Below, piece by piece: positions 25,626-34,175 of a DNA stretch of 62,604 nt; within the stretch, counting starts at the first letter, position 1; every line of letters begins with the position of its first letter. The notes beneath the pieces are model-generated. The model made no database searches. It was not told the origin of the DNA and saw only the letters and a list, made by a program, of their open reading frames with translations. Source of the DNA: an uncultured Gammaproteobacteria bacterium (GTDB lineage Bacteria; Pseudomonadota; Gammaproteobacteria; Enterobacterales; Psychrobiaceae); assembly GCA_937139475.1 (NCBI GenBank), contig CAKZQF010000070.1, forward strand, positions 1 to 62,604, given 5' to 3'. Made by a program: the position numbers and the translations under genes.

Positions 25626-26645
25626 ATGGCTCAATTAATACGACGCGAATCATTACATGGGTTTGTTCAACTTATCGACGAACTTGGCGGCGATGTTTCG
25701 CATGTTCTCGCTAGTTGTCGACTGTCAAATGACGTCCTAATTGCTCAAAGTGGCTTTTTGCTTTACAGCGATTACATTCGCCTACTCGAAACCGCTAGTG
25801 AACAATTGCATTGTCCTGATTTTGGTATTCGCTTAGCGGCAAAGCAAAATATTGATATTCTTGGTCCCCTTGCACTGGCCGCCAAACAGGCAACGACGTT
25901 GGAGGAAGCGTTGAGCTGGGTAGTGAAATATATTCACTTTCATGTTGCAGGCCTAGAGGTTCGTTTAACGAAACTACCAAATAGCGATGAAGTCTTATTA
26001 AGCATGGCCATCGCGCTTTCACCATCTCAAAAGGCGACACAAACACTTGAACTAACAGTCGCGCTCGGTTGTCAATTTGCTAATTTTTTAAGTAATGGAC
26101 AGTGTCACATCAATGCGGTGCATTTCCCCCATTCTTATCAACCTGGTTCTTGGCATGCAAAGCAGGTGTTTCGCTGCGCTGTATTTGGTGATCGGCCAAT
26201 GGCCGCGATTGTTTTGGCCAAAGCTGATTTAGCAATGCCTGTGCATTGCCAACAAAATCACCTTGCCAATGCGGCGATGGCTTATTTGGAAAAACACTGT
26301 AGCACGCAAACAATGAGCCTGACCAAGCAGGTACAAGTATTGGTTAAGGCAATGCTTATGTTTGAACTATGTTCTAATGAAGTAATTGCTGCTGCGCTCG
26401 ACTTAAGTGTGCGGCAATTGCATCGAAAGTTGGCTGAAGAGGGCACTAGTTTCGTCAAAGTTAAAAATCAGGTGAGAAAAGAGTTAGCGCAATATTATCT
26501 GTGCCAAAAAAACTTGTCGCTTGGAAGAATTGCTGAATTTTTAGGGTATCAGGAACAGTCGGCTTTTACTAAAGCCTGCCAAGGATGGTTTGGTTGTAGC
26601 GCCCGTCAAGCGCGCTACAACTTTATCGGATTGGTATCAGCCTGA
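25626..26645 (+). CDS. AraC-family transcriptional regulator (Arabinose_bd plus HTH_18)
   Basis: The 339 residues have an N-terminal domain of the type called Arabinose_bd in OruR/ArgR-like AraC proteins (about 20-205) and a C-terminal double helix-turn-helix (about 240-335), with ALDLSVRQLHRKLAEEGTSF as the first recognition region and IAEFLGYQEQSAFTKACQGW as the second. It is divergent from the GMC oxidoreductase gene and is probably its regulator, by the usual arrangement. Its stop lies one base from the stop of the convergent ACT-domain gene, leaving no room for a terminator. Confidence 0.85.
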   Translation: MAQLIRRESLHGFVQLIDELGGDVSHVLASCRLSNDVLIAQSGFLLYSDYIRLLETASEQLHCPDFGIRLAAKQNIDILGPLALAAKQATTLEEALSWVVKYIHFHVAGLEVRLTKLPNSDEVLLSMAIALSPSQKATQTLELTVALGCQFANFLSNGQCHINAVHFPHSYQPGSWHAKQVFRCAVFGDRPMAAIVLAKADLAMPVHCQQNHLANAAMAYLEKHCSTQTMSLTKQVQVLVKAMLMFELCSNEVIAAALDLSVRQLHRKLAEEGTSFVKVKNQVRKELAQYYLCQKNLSLGRIAEFLGYQEQSAFTKACQGWFGCSARQARYNFIGLVSA

Positions 26646-26646
26646 G

Positions 26647-27159
26647 TTAGCAGCCGTACTCAACATCGACCATCACATCATCGCCGAGTTCTTCAATGGC
26701 GTCAGTTAGTTGCTCAATTGAGGAGTGCTCTGGCAGCAGCACGGTAACACTGGCACGAAACAGTAGACTACCTGTCGTCGGTGCGCTTTCAAGTTGACTG
26801 CCAAGCTGTTCAATATTGGCGTCTACCGAGTGAAGTGCTCTTGTTAATTCTTGCACAATACCGGCACGATCGTTACATACAACATTAATATTTAATAAAT
26901 CTTCCGCTTCTATTTCACCAGAAGTTTTATTGCCTTCTTGAATCATTACCTGCAAGTCATCAAGTTTACCCATCGCTAGACTAAATTTAGCCAGTTCTAA
27001 CTCTGGAAGTTCTACCTGAACGATTCCTGCAAATTGGCCTGCAAGATGACTCATGGAGCTACCAAGCCAGTTGCCTTGGTGGTCAAAAATAATGCGCGCC
27101 AATTGGTCAACTAAACCAGCTTTATCTTTACCTATAAAGGTGACTACTACGTTTTTCAT
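26647..27159 (-). CDS. Tandem ACT-domain protein, GcvR-like
   Basis: The protein has two ACT domains, about residues 3-75 (VVVTFIGKDKAGLVDQLARI) and 90-165 (INVVCNDRAGIVQELTRALH), the layout of GcvR, which inhibits GcvA in E. coli. At 170 residues it is shorter than GcvR (about 190), and overall similarity looks low, so it may be a paralogue with another amino-acid sensing role. The ATG at 27159 (MKNVVVTFIG) was preferred over an upstream start because it opens directly on the first ACT strand. It sits alone, divergent from pstC. Confidence 0.75.
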   Translation of the reverse strand: MKNVVVTFIGKDKAGLVDQLARIIFDHQGNWLGSSMSHLAGQFAGIVQVELPELELAKFSLAMGKLDDLQVMIQEGNKTSGEIEAEDLLNINVVCNDRAGIVQELTRALHSVDANIEQLGSQLESAPTTGSLLFRASVTVLLPEHSSIEQLTDAIEELGDDVMVDVEYGC

Positions 27160-27248
27160 AAAATCCCTTAACACTGAGTGAGCTTCCTTTACAGTGTTAA
27201 CTTGTTAAACCAATTTGTCCAGATAATCATTTGAACTTTCGCAACTTG

Positions 27249-27282
27249 ATGTCACATTAATGTCACATTGTCTCGCTACAAT
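27249..27282 (+). promoter_or_regulatory. PhoB box and -10 of the pstC operon
   Basis: Two near-identical 11-mers, ATGTCACATTA and ATGTCACATTG (27249-27270), form a direct repeat with PhoB half-site spacing. TACAAT (27277-27282) follows ten bases after the second 7-mer, the same geometry as at phoB. Confidence 0.82.
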
Positions 27283-27318
27283 TTGTCCTATATCGTTAAT
27301 CTTAGGAATTAAATAAAC

Positions 27319-29520
27319 ATGCCATCAGCAAGCTTAGCTGCTAATAGCCCTATTCGTCAGCTCAAGGATCGCCTCACGAGGTATAGCATTACTTTGGGTG
27401 GCTTAATGGTGCTAATGACATTGTTAATGATTTTTGGCTATTTACTATATGTTGTTGAGCCGATATTTCGTAGCGCTAAAATTGACTTATCACAGGAGCA
27501 GCCCGTTGCCAGTCAAGCGATTGCCTTTGGTAGCGATGAACTCAATGAAATTGGCTATTTTGTTGACCGCCAAGCGATTGTTAACTTTTATCCATTAGGG
27601 AAAGATAGTCCAGCGGCGACGCAAGTCACACTGCCTATTTCCGGCGCTGTAGTGAGCGATTCTAAATCGGGTGCAACCCTTGCGCTTGGACTCAATAATG
27701 GTCGGGTATTACTAGCCCAGCCAAGCTTTTCATTAGATTTTTCAAGTGGCACCCGCCAGATAAGCGCTGACGTGCGCTTTCCATTGTCAGAGCCTGAGTT
27801 GCTTATCGATCTGCAACAGAAGCCGCTGGACAAAATTGCCCTGCAGATAGATGAGGAGCAAACCTCTGTTGTGGCGTTAACCAGTGATCAGCGCTTGTTG
27901 TTAACGCGGCTTAGCGCCGAAGAAAACATGATGACGGAAGAGCTCGAGTGGGTTAGTGAGCAATTAGAGTTCAACAATACCCCTGAGATCATCAGTGAAA
28001 TTTTACTCACGCCGGATCAGCGCCTACTGTTTATTCGCAGTGGTAACCAGCTTTATGTCTATGATTTATTAAGTGATGAGTTTGACTCACCGCTACAGCT
28101 ACTCGATATTAATCAAGTCAACGCCGATGTAACAACCATTGCCTTGCTATCAGGCGGTAGCTCAATCCTAGTGGGTAATAGTAATGGTGTGATTAGTCAG
28201 TGGTTTGAAGTTAATGGAGAGCGTGGCCGCAGGTTAACCAAAATTCGCGAATTTAATGTTGATGGTAGCGTTAAACAAATTGAAACCGAGCCAAGTAGAA
28301 AAACATTCGCGGTACTTAATGAGACAGGACAGGTATCACTGTTTCACAGCACCAGCGAAGCGCAGTTATTAAGTTATCAGCTAAAGATCAATGCCCAAGC
28401 ATTACGCTTTTCTCCACGCAACAACGGCATGATCATTCTGGCCGATGAGCAGATTAACTTTTACCATTTAGAAAATGAGCACCCGGAAGTTAGCTGGAGC
28501 GCGTTATGGCAAGAAGTGTGGTATGAAGGCTATCCAGAGCCAGATTACGTGTGGCAGTCTACTTCGGCCAGTGATGAATTTGAACCTAAACTCTCTTTAG
28601 TGCCAATCTCGTTTGGTACGATTAAAGCGGCATTGTTTGCGATGTTATTTGCGGTGCCAATCGCTATTGCTGGGGCTATTTATACGGCTTATTTTATGCC
28701 ATCTCGTTTGCGCAAGGTGGTTAAGCCAACCGTTGAAACGATGGAAGCGCTACCGACCGTTATTCTTGGTTTCCTTGCCGGCCTTTGGTTAGCGCCTATT
28801 GTAGAAGATAATCTTCCCTTTGTGTTCTTGCTAATCATACTAATCCCTGTTGCTATCGTGTTAACCGCGTTGGCTTATCACTATTTGCCAGCGGCTTTAA
28901 GAAGCAATATCAATGAAGAATACAGTGTTGTCTTTCTTATTCCGGTGGTGCTGTTAGTCGCTTATGGCTGCATGTGGCTTAGCCCAATCATAGAAAATGG
29001 CCTAATGGCAGGTGATGCTCGTACGTTTATTAGCACTGAATTAGGTATCGGTTTTGACCAGCGTAATGCATTGGTGGTCGGGTTGGCCATGGGCTTTGCT
29101 GTTATTCCAACCATATTTTCAATTACTGAAGATGCCATTTTTAGCGTGCCAAAACATTTAAGTAATGGCTCTCTGGCACTGGGGGCAACGCGCTGGCAAA
29201 CCCTCGTTGGTGTGGTGTTACTCACTGCTAGCCCGGGTATTTTCTCTGCGGTAATGATGGGGTTGGGGCGCGCAGTTGGCGAAACGATGATTGTCTTAAT
29301 GGCAACGGGTAACACGCCTATTATGGATTGGAATATCTTTGAGGGGATGCGTAGTTTATCTGCCAATATTGCAGTAGAAATGCCTGAGTCGGAAGTTAAC
29401 TCAACCCACTATAGGGTATTGTTTTTAGCGGCATTTGTGCTGTTTATATTCACTTTCTTTTTTAACACAATCGCCGAGTTGGTTCGCCAGCGCTTACGCG
29501 AAAAGTATGGTTCTTTATAA
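27319..29520 (+). CDS. pstC: Phosphate ABC transporter permease PstC (long form)
   Basis: PstC is one of two permeases of the high-affinity phosphate importer. The 733 residues far exceed the E. coli form (319). One membrane helix near residues 24-50 is followed by a periplasmic region of about 380 residues with beta-propeller-like repeats (for example LTPDQRLLFIRSGNQLYVYD). The permease domain occupies about 430-733, with the binding-protein-dependent signature near GATRWQTLVGVVLLTASPGI. Long PstC forms of this kind are known in Vibrio, Shewanella and Pseudomonas relatives. A PhoB box lies upstream. pstA follows after 42 bp. Confidence 0.94.
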   Translation: MPSASLAANSPIRQLKDRLTRYSITLGGLMVLMTLLMIFGYLLYVVEPIFRSAKIDLSQEQPVASQAIAFGSDELNEIGYFVDRQAIVNFYPLGKDSPAATQVTLPISGAVVSDSKSGATLALGLNNGRVLLAQPSFSLDFSSGTRQISADVRFPLSEPELLIDLQQKPLDKIALQIDEEQTSVVALTSDQRLLLTRLSAEENMMTEELEWVSEQLEFNNTPEIISEILLTPDQRLLFIRSGNQLYVYDLLSDEFDSPLQLLDINQVNADVTTIALLSGGSSILVGNSNGVISQWFEVNGERGRRLTKIREFNVDGSVKQIETEPSRKTFAVLNETGQVSLFHSTSEAQLLSYQLKINAQALRFSPRNNGMIILADEQINFYHLENEHPEVSWSALWQEVWYEGYPEPDYVWQSTSASDEFEPKLSLVPISFGTIKAALFAMLFAVPIAIAGAIYTAYFMPSRLRKVVKPTVETMEALPTVILGFLAGLWLAPIVEDNLPFVFLLIILIPVAIVLTALAYHYLPAALRSNINEEYSVVFLIPVVLLVAYGCMWLSPIIENGLMAGDARTFISTELGIGFDQRNALVVGLAMGFAVIPTIFSITEDAIFSVPKHLSNGSLALGATRWQTLVGVVLLTASPGIFSAVMMGLGRAVGETMIVLMATGNTPIMDWNIFEGMRSLSANIAVEMPESEVNSTHYRVLFLAAFVLFIFTFFFNTIAELVRQRLREKYGSL

Positions 29521-29562
29521 TGTTTAATGGTTCAGTTTTTCAATTAAACGCAGGGTTGTATC

Positions 29563-31218
29563 ATGGGTAATTGGTATAAAAGTGGCTCACCATGGATATG
29601 GCTGACCTCGGGCGCGGTAAGCCTTTCACTCATTGCTGTTATTGGTTTACTTTCACTAATTGCATGGCGTGGCTTAACTTATTTCTGGCCGGCGACTATT
29701 TATCATTTTGAACTAACTCACCCTGATGGAGTGATTGAACAAGTGATAGGTGAGGTATATGAAAAAGATACAATTGCAGCACAACGCCTGCGCGACAACG
29801 GTACTTTTGTTGCGGCTGGAGTTGAGGAAGTTGGCTCGTTGTTAGTTAAAACGGGGAACCGTGAATATGTTGAGCTAGATTTTCGTTGGTTACTTTCTCC
29901 CTCTATTACAGCAAAGGTCGCACACCCTGATCTGGCAGTGTTTGAACGTAACAAGAATGGCAATTTTTATGGCTACATCGATAGCCTAAATTTGGGGAGT
30001 CAGGTGGTTACTGGCGATGTAGCAACCATACGCCCTCAGTTACTCGTTGCGATGGAACGCGTAGATCAACTTAAAGCTAAAGCGCTAACCCTGCAAAACA
30101 ATGAGATTAGTAGCATAAACTATCAGTTAGAGAAGATTCGCCTGGCACAGCGTAAACTTGAAATTGAAAATAAGTTAACCAGCCAGGCAATTGCTAGCTT
30201 TGAGCAACAACGATTAACATTAAATGAGCAATACTTAATTCACGAAAAAAGCTTGTTTGCTATTCGTAATGAGATGACTCGAGATAGTGTTGTGGTACGT
30301 GATATGCGCGGTGAGAAGGTGTCATTAAATTTGTCATCGCTACTCGACCTACACTTGCCAAATCAAATGAGCCTAGTGGAAAAGGTACTGCATTGGCTTG
30401 CAGCCATGGCAAGTTTTGTTGTTGATGACCCGCGTGAAGCCAATACTGAAGGGGGCGTGTTCCCTGCCATATTTGGTACCATCTTTATGGTAATGCTTAT
30501 GGCAGTCATTGTGACACCCTTTGGCGTCATTGCTGCTATCTATTTACACGAATATGCTAAGAAGGGCGTAGTAACTAAATTTGTGCGCGTTGCCGTTATC
30601 AACCTTGCTGGTGTGCCATCGGTGGTTTATGGTGTTTTTGGTCTAGGCTTCTTTGTCTATATATTGGGGGGCAGTATCGATGAATTGCTTTACCCAGAAG
30701 CAGCACCATCTCCGGTGTTTGGTAGCCCAGGGGTGTTATGGTCGGCGCTAACTTTAGCCATTTTAACCTTACCAGTGGTTATTGTATCAACCGAAGAAGG
30801 GCTATCGCGGATCCCTATGTCGCTAAGACAAGGTAGTTTGGCTTTAGGAGCAACCAAGTCAGAAACATTGTGGAAAGTCATCATTCCGATGGCGAGTCCG
30901 GCAATTATGACGGGACTTATTTTGGCTGTGGCACGTGCTGCAGGTGAGGTTGCACCATTGATGCTGGTGGGCGTGGTCAAAATGGCGCCGACATTACCGA
31001 TTGATGGAAACTTCCCATTTATCCATCTTGAGCGTAAATTTATGCACTTGGGCTTCCACATCTATGATGTTGGTTTTCAAAGCCCAAATGTTGAAGCCGC
31101 AAGACCCTTGGTATTTGCCTCTTCATTCTTATTAGTAACAGTCATTGTCGGGCTGAATATGACGGCAATCGGTATTCGAAATTACTTGCGTGAAAAATAT
31201 CGCTCATTAGAGCACTAG
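29563..31218 (+). CDS. pstA: Phosphate ABC transporter permease PstA (long form)
   Basis: PstA pairs with PstC to form the membrane channel. The 551-residue protein is longer than E. coli PstA (296). After a first membrane helix (about 18-38) comes a periplasmic insertion with a coiled coil (about 165-230, SSINYQLEKIRLAQRKLEIE). The permease core begins near residue 305 and includes the conserved ATKSETLWKVIIPMASPAIM loop. The matching insertions in both permeases suggest they interact outside the membrane. pstB begins 9 bp after the stop. Confidence 0.94.
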   Translation: MGNWYKSGSPWIWLTSGAVSLSLIAVIGLLSLIAWRGLTYFWPATIYHFELTHPDGVIEQVIGEVYEKDTIAAQRLRDNGTFVAAGVEEVGSLLVKTGNREYVELDFRWLLSPSITAKVAHPDLAVFERNKNGNFYGYIDSLNLGSQVVTGDVATIRPQLLVAMERVDQLKAKALTLQNNEISSINYQLEKIRLAQRKLEIENKLTSQAIASFEQQRLTLNEQYLIHEKSLFAIRNEMTRDSVVVRDMRGEKVSLNLSSLLDLHLPNQMSLVEKVLHWLAAMASFVVDDPREANTEGGVFPAIFGTIFMVMLMAVIVTPFGVIAAIYLHEYAKKGVVTKFVRVAVINLAGVPSVVYGVFGLGFFVYILGGSIDELLYPEAAPSPVFGSPGVLWSALTLAILTLPVVIVSTEEGLSRIPMSLRQGSLALGATKSETLWKVIIPMASPAIMTGLILAVARAAGEVAPLMLVGVVKMAPTLPIDGNFPFIHLERKFMHLGFHIYDVGFQSPNVEAARPLVFASSFLLVTVIVGLNMTAIGIRNYLREKYRSLEH

Positions 31219-31227
31219 GTACATAAA

Positions 31228-32061
31228 ATGATAAATATAGAATCATTACAATTTGACGAGTTTGAACACGATAAGCCTGCCACTGACTTAGCGAGCCTAA
31301 GCGACAGTGAAAGCGCATTTATCATTGATGATTTGAACTTGTATTACGGTGATAAGAAGGCTTTGAGCAATGTCTCAATGCGGATCCCCAAAGGACAAGT
31401 AACTGCATTCATAGGCCCCTCTGGCTGTGGCAAATCAACGTTGCTACGTTGCTTAAATCGTATGAATGATTTGATTGATAATTGTTGTATTGAAGGGGAT
31501 ATTCTGCTTGAGCAAAACAACATCTTTGACCGTAGTGTTGATGTTGCCACGCTGCGCCGCAAAGTTGGCATGGTGTTTCAGCGGCCCAATCCATTTCCCA
31601 AGTCAATTTATGAAAATGTTGTCTACGGTTTAAGGCTGCAAGGGATTAAAGATCGTCGTCGTTTGGATCAAGCGGTAGAAGACTCGCTACGTGGCGCCGC
31701 GCTATGGGAAGAAGTAAAAGACAGACTGCATGACAATGCGCTAGGACTATCTGGAGGGCAACAGCAACGCTTGGTTATCGCGCGGGCAATTGCCATTGAG
31801 CCAGAGGTGTTATTGCTTGATGAACCGACCTCTGCACTCGATCCTATTTCTACCCTGGTGGTGGAAGAGTTAATTAGTGAATTAAAGAAAAAATTCACCG
31901 TGGTAATTGTTACGCATAATATGCAACAAGCGGCGCGGGTGTCAGACAATACCGCCTTTATGTATATGGGTGAGTTGATTGAATATAGCGACACGAATAC
32001 GTTATTTACCACTCCCGCGAAAAAGAAAACTGAAGACTACATCACTGGTCGCTACGGTTAA
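31228..32061 (+). CDS. pstB: Phosphate ABC transporter ATPase PstB
   Basis: PstB powers phosphate import. In its 277 residues Walker A is GPSGCGKST (63-71), the Q-loop lies in [12 protein letters not shown], the ABC signature is LSGGQQQR, and Walker B is [13 protein letters not shown], followed by the switch histidine in [10 protein letters not shown]. An N-terminal extension of about 30 acidic residues precedes the ATPase fold and is somewhat longer than in E. coli. It overlaps no neighbour; phoU follows after 12 bp. Confidence 0.97.
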   Translation: MINIESLQFDEFEHDKPATDLASLSDSESAFIIDDLNLYYGDKKALSNVSMRIPKGQVTAFIGPSGCGKSTLLRCLNRMNDLIDNCCIEGDILLEQNNIFDRSVDVATLRRKVGMVFQRPNPFPKSIYENVVYGLRLQGIKDRRRLDQAVEDSLRGAALWEEVKDRLHDNALGLSGGQQQRLVIARAIAIEPEVLLLDEPTSALDPISTLVVEELISELKKKFTVVIVTHNMQQAARVSDNTAFMYMGELIEYSDTNTLFTTPAKKKTEDYITGRYG

Positions 32062-32073
32062 TAGGAAATCAAC

Positions 32074-32781
32074 ATGGACAATATCAACTTAAAACGTCAT
32101 ATTTCTGGCCAATTCAATAGTGAACTTGAGAATATCCGCAATCGTGTATTAATGATGGGCGGTGTGGTTGAAAAGCAATTAACCGATGCTATCGAAGCCA
32201 TTGGTAGCCTGGATGTAGAATTAGCGAATCGAGTCATTGAAAACGATAGGAAAGTGAATACTTTTGAGGTACTTATCGATGAAGAGTGCACACGTATTAT
32301 CGCTAAACGACAACCCGCGGCAGGGGATTTACGCTTGATTTTTGCCATATCAAAAACCGTTAATGATCTTGAGCGTATTGGTGATAGTGCCAAAAAGCTT
32401 GCTGGTGTTGCGTTGGAAAAAAATAGCAGCAAACAAGGGCATTTACTGGTAAGCCTTGAAAACCTTGGCCGTGCTTGTGTATCTTTGCTCCATGATGTGC
32501 TTGATTGCTTTGCTCGCATGGACGTAAATAGTGCCTTTGATGTGCATGGAAAAGACAAAAAAATTGATTTGCAATATGAAAGCATGATGCGTGAGCTGAT
32601 GACCTATATGATGGAAGATCCGCGCGCTATCCCAAGTGTGATGGAAGTTATGTGGGCGGCTAGGGCACTGGAGCGAGTTGGTGACCGAGTGCAAAATATT
32701 GCTGAATATGTAATTTATTTTATAAAGGGTAAAGACATTCGTCATCTAGACGATGAGCAAGTTGCGCTGTTGCGAGACTGA
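32074..32781 (+). CDS. phoU: Phosphate-specific transport regulator PhoU
   Basis: PhoU links the Pst transporter to PhoR and represses the Pho response when phosphate is plentiful. The 235-residue protein is all-helical with the two PhoU repeats; metal-binding-type motifs are seen in the EVLIDEECTRIIAKRQP and AARALERVGDRVQNIAEYVIY segments. It is the last gene of pstC-pstA-pstB-phoU. A nine-base-pair hairpin follows. Confidence 0.96.
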   Translation: MDNINLKRHISGQFNSELENIRNRVLMMGGVVEKQLTDAIEAIGSLDVELANRVIENDRKVNTFEVLIDEECTRIIAKRQPAAGDLRLIFAISKTVNDLERIGDSAKKLAGVALEKNSSKQGHLLVSLENLGRACVSLLHDVLDCFARMDVNSAFDVHGKDKKIDLQYESMMRELMTYMMEDPRAIPSVMEVMWAARALERVGDRVQNIAEYVIYFIKGKDIRHLDDEQVALLRD

Positions 32782-32787
32782 CAGATC

Positions 32788-32813
32788 CGTTATGATAGCG
32801 GGGAATCATAACG
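32788..32813. terminator. Hairpin downstream of phoU
   Basis: CGTTATGAT pairs perfectly with ATCATAACG around an eight-base loop, 7 bp after the phoU stop and 11 bp before the next start. No T run follows, so it may attenuate or stabilise rather than terminate. TATGAT within it could also be a -10 of the next gene. Confidence 0.45.
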
Positions 32814-32824
32814 CGTAGGCACAA

Positions 32825-33298
32825 ATGAAAATAAAAATAGATAACCTTGATGGCATTGAAATCGCCACGTTACTACAGCAGCATCAAGATGATATGTTGT
32901 GTCACTCGCCTGTTGAAAGTGTGCACGCTTTAGATTTATCTGCCCTAAAAAGCGCTGATGTTACCTTTTGGAGTGCGTGGATTGACGGTGAACTCGCCGG
33001 ATGTGGCGCGTTAAAAGCCCTTGATGCTCAACACGGTGAATTGAAATCGATGCGCACCGCTCATGATCATTTAAGAAAAGGTGTTGCCGCTAAGTTACTT
33101 GCTCATATTACCGATGAAGCGCGTGCACGTGGCTATCAGCGGATCAGCCTGGAAACAGGAACCGCGCCTGAATTTTTGCCGGCACAAACACTTTACAAAC
33201 AAGCTGGTTTTAGTCCGTGCCCACCATTTTCAGATTATAGTGAAGACCCTTATAGTGCTTTTTTTACGCTGGTGCTTGGTAAACAAAAACTCACTTAA
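32825..33298 (+). CDS. GNAT-family N-acetyltransferase
   Basis: The 157-residue protein has the GNAT fold. The acetyl-CoA motif A region is MRTAHDHLRKGVAAKLLAHI, where the usual R/Q-x-x-G-x-G/A is present as RKGVAA, followed by ARARGYQRISLETG and the C-terminal YKQAGFSPCPPF. It resembles the PhnO/YsnE-type acetyltransferases; the acceptor is not evident. It follows phoU by 43 bp and its stop codon overlaps the stop of the convergent methyltransferase by 4 bases. Confidence 0.85.
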   Translation: MKIKIDNLDGIEIATLLQQHQDDMLCHSPVESVHALDLSALKSADVTFWSAWIDGELAGCGALKALDAQHGELKSMRTAHDHLRKGVAAKLLAHITDEARARGYQRISLETGTAPEFLPAQTLYKQAGFSPCPPFSDYSEDPYSAFFTLVLGKQKLT

Positions 33299-33906
33299 CC
33301 TTGGCGTTGAAATAACCCATAAATATAGGGTTTCTCTTGTTGATATGGGTTTATAAAGGCGTAATCCTTGCTGGCAATGAGGTTAAATTCGTTACCCAGG
33401 CGTTGCTGCATTTCTTTCAAATCATATTGGTGAATATCTAGATTTGCACACCGAGTAGATCCCCCTTTAGAAAATTGAGCCAGCAACACATACCCCAAAG
33501 GCTTTACCACACTTTTTAAGTTATCAAAGTAGCCAGTTATTTCTTGCTCTGTTAATAAGAAATGCAATACAGCGCGATCTATCCACATATCGATGGCGAA
33601 ATTAGCGGTCAGCTCTTGGGCAATATTATGGTGTAGGTACTCACAATTGACGGTGCCTAACCTTTGCTGTTGTATTGCCAAAGCCTTATCGCTTATGTCA
33701 TTAAGCACCAGCCGATGCTGTTGAGCTAGGAGCTCATCGACTAGTTGGGATGTCCCTGCACCTGGCAGGAATATCTTACTGTTTGGCGCAAGGCATGCTT
33801 GCTCAATCAATCTTAGCGTCGGTGATAAATCACGCTCGAACCATCCAAGATCTCTAGCATCCTTGCTTGTAAAAATGGTGTTCCAATGATCACTCGTATT
33901 TTTCAT
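33295..33906 (-). CDS. TPMT/UbiE-like SAM-dependent methyltransferase
   Basis: From the ATG at 33906 the product has 203 residues and begins MKNTSDHWNTIFTSKDARDLGWFER, the typical opening of small methyltransferases that start with a W-x-x-x-Y/F motif. A SAM-binding motif is seen at KIFLPGAGTSQLVDELL, followed by LVLNDIS and MWIDRAVLHFLL. The open frame continues upstream to a TTG at 33969, but those 21 codons lie inside the adjacent MITE-like element, so I regard them as fortuitous or acquired. No ribosome site is seen before the ATG, as the element begins 7 bp away. The substrate is unknown. Confidence 0.78.
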   Translation of the reverse strand: MKNTSDHWNTIFTSKDARDLGWFERDLSPTLRLIEQACLAPNSKIFLPGAGTSQLVDELLAQQHRLVLNDISDKALAIQQQRLGTVNCEYLHHNIAQELTANFAIDMWIDRAVLHFLLTEQEITGYFDNLKSVVKPLGYVLLAQFSKGGSTRCANLDIHQYDLKEMQQRLGNEFNLIASKDYAFINPYQQEKPYIYGLFQRQG

Positions 33907-33912
33907 CGTATT

Positions 33913-34175
33913 ATACCAATCAGATAAAGTAGTTTCCCACTCAGCGGGAGTTAAAATGGCTTTAGACAAGGCAGATGAATGATGGATTAGTTATTCTATT
34001 TCAAGTTCATCTAACGCAGTATAAAGTCATTTCAAATCCGCCCTACGGGAGGAACTCAGGACAATCATTTTGTTGTTGCGATAATTTGAAAGGGAATAAC
34101 CATTCCTAAATCATCGCGCCCAAACTGAATGCCCTGAGTTACTCTGAGTGGGAATAAACTTAGTCTGATTGGTAT
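33913..34175. mobile_element. MITE-like element, copy 1 (263 bp)
   Basis: The ends are inverted repeats of about 36 bp: the left begins ATACCAATCAGATAAAGTAG and the right, read in reverse, begins ATACCAATCAGACTAAG. Each continues into TTCCCACTCAG. Both ends are flanked by TATT, a possible 4-bp target duplication. There is no transposase. The left end lies 7 bp from the methyltransferase start; the right end forms part of the stop codon of the nuclease gene. Internal sequence is shared with copy 3. Confidence 0.8.

Noticed and set aside
33907..33969. Longer methyltransferase start at the TTG at 33969
   Set aside because: The added codons lie entirely inside the MITE-like element and the typical family N-terminus begins at 33906. 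I kept it as a finding, not as the coordinates.
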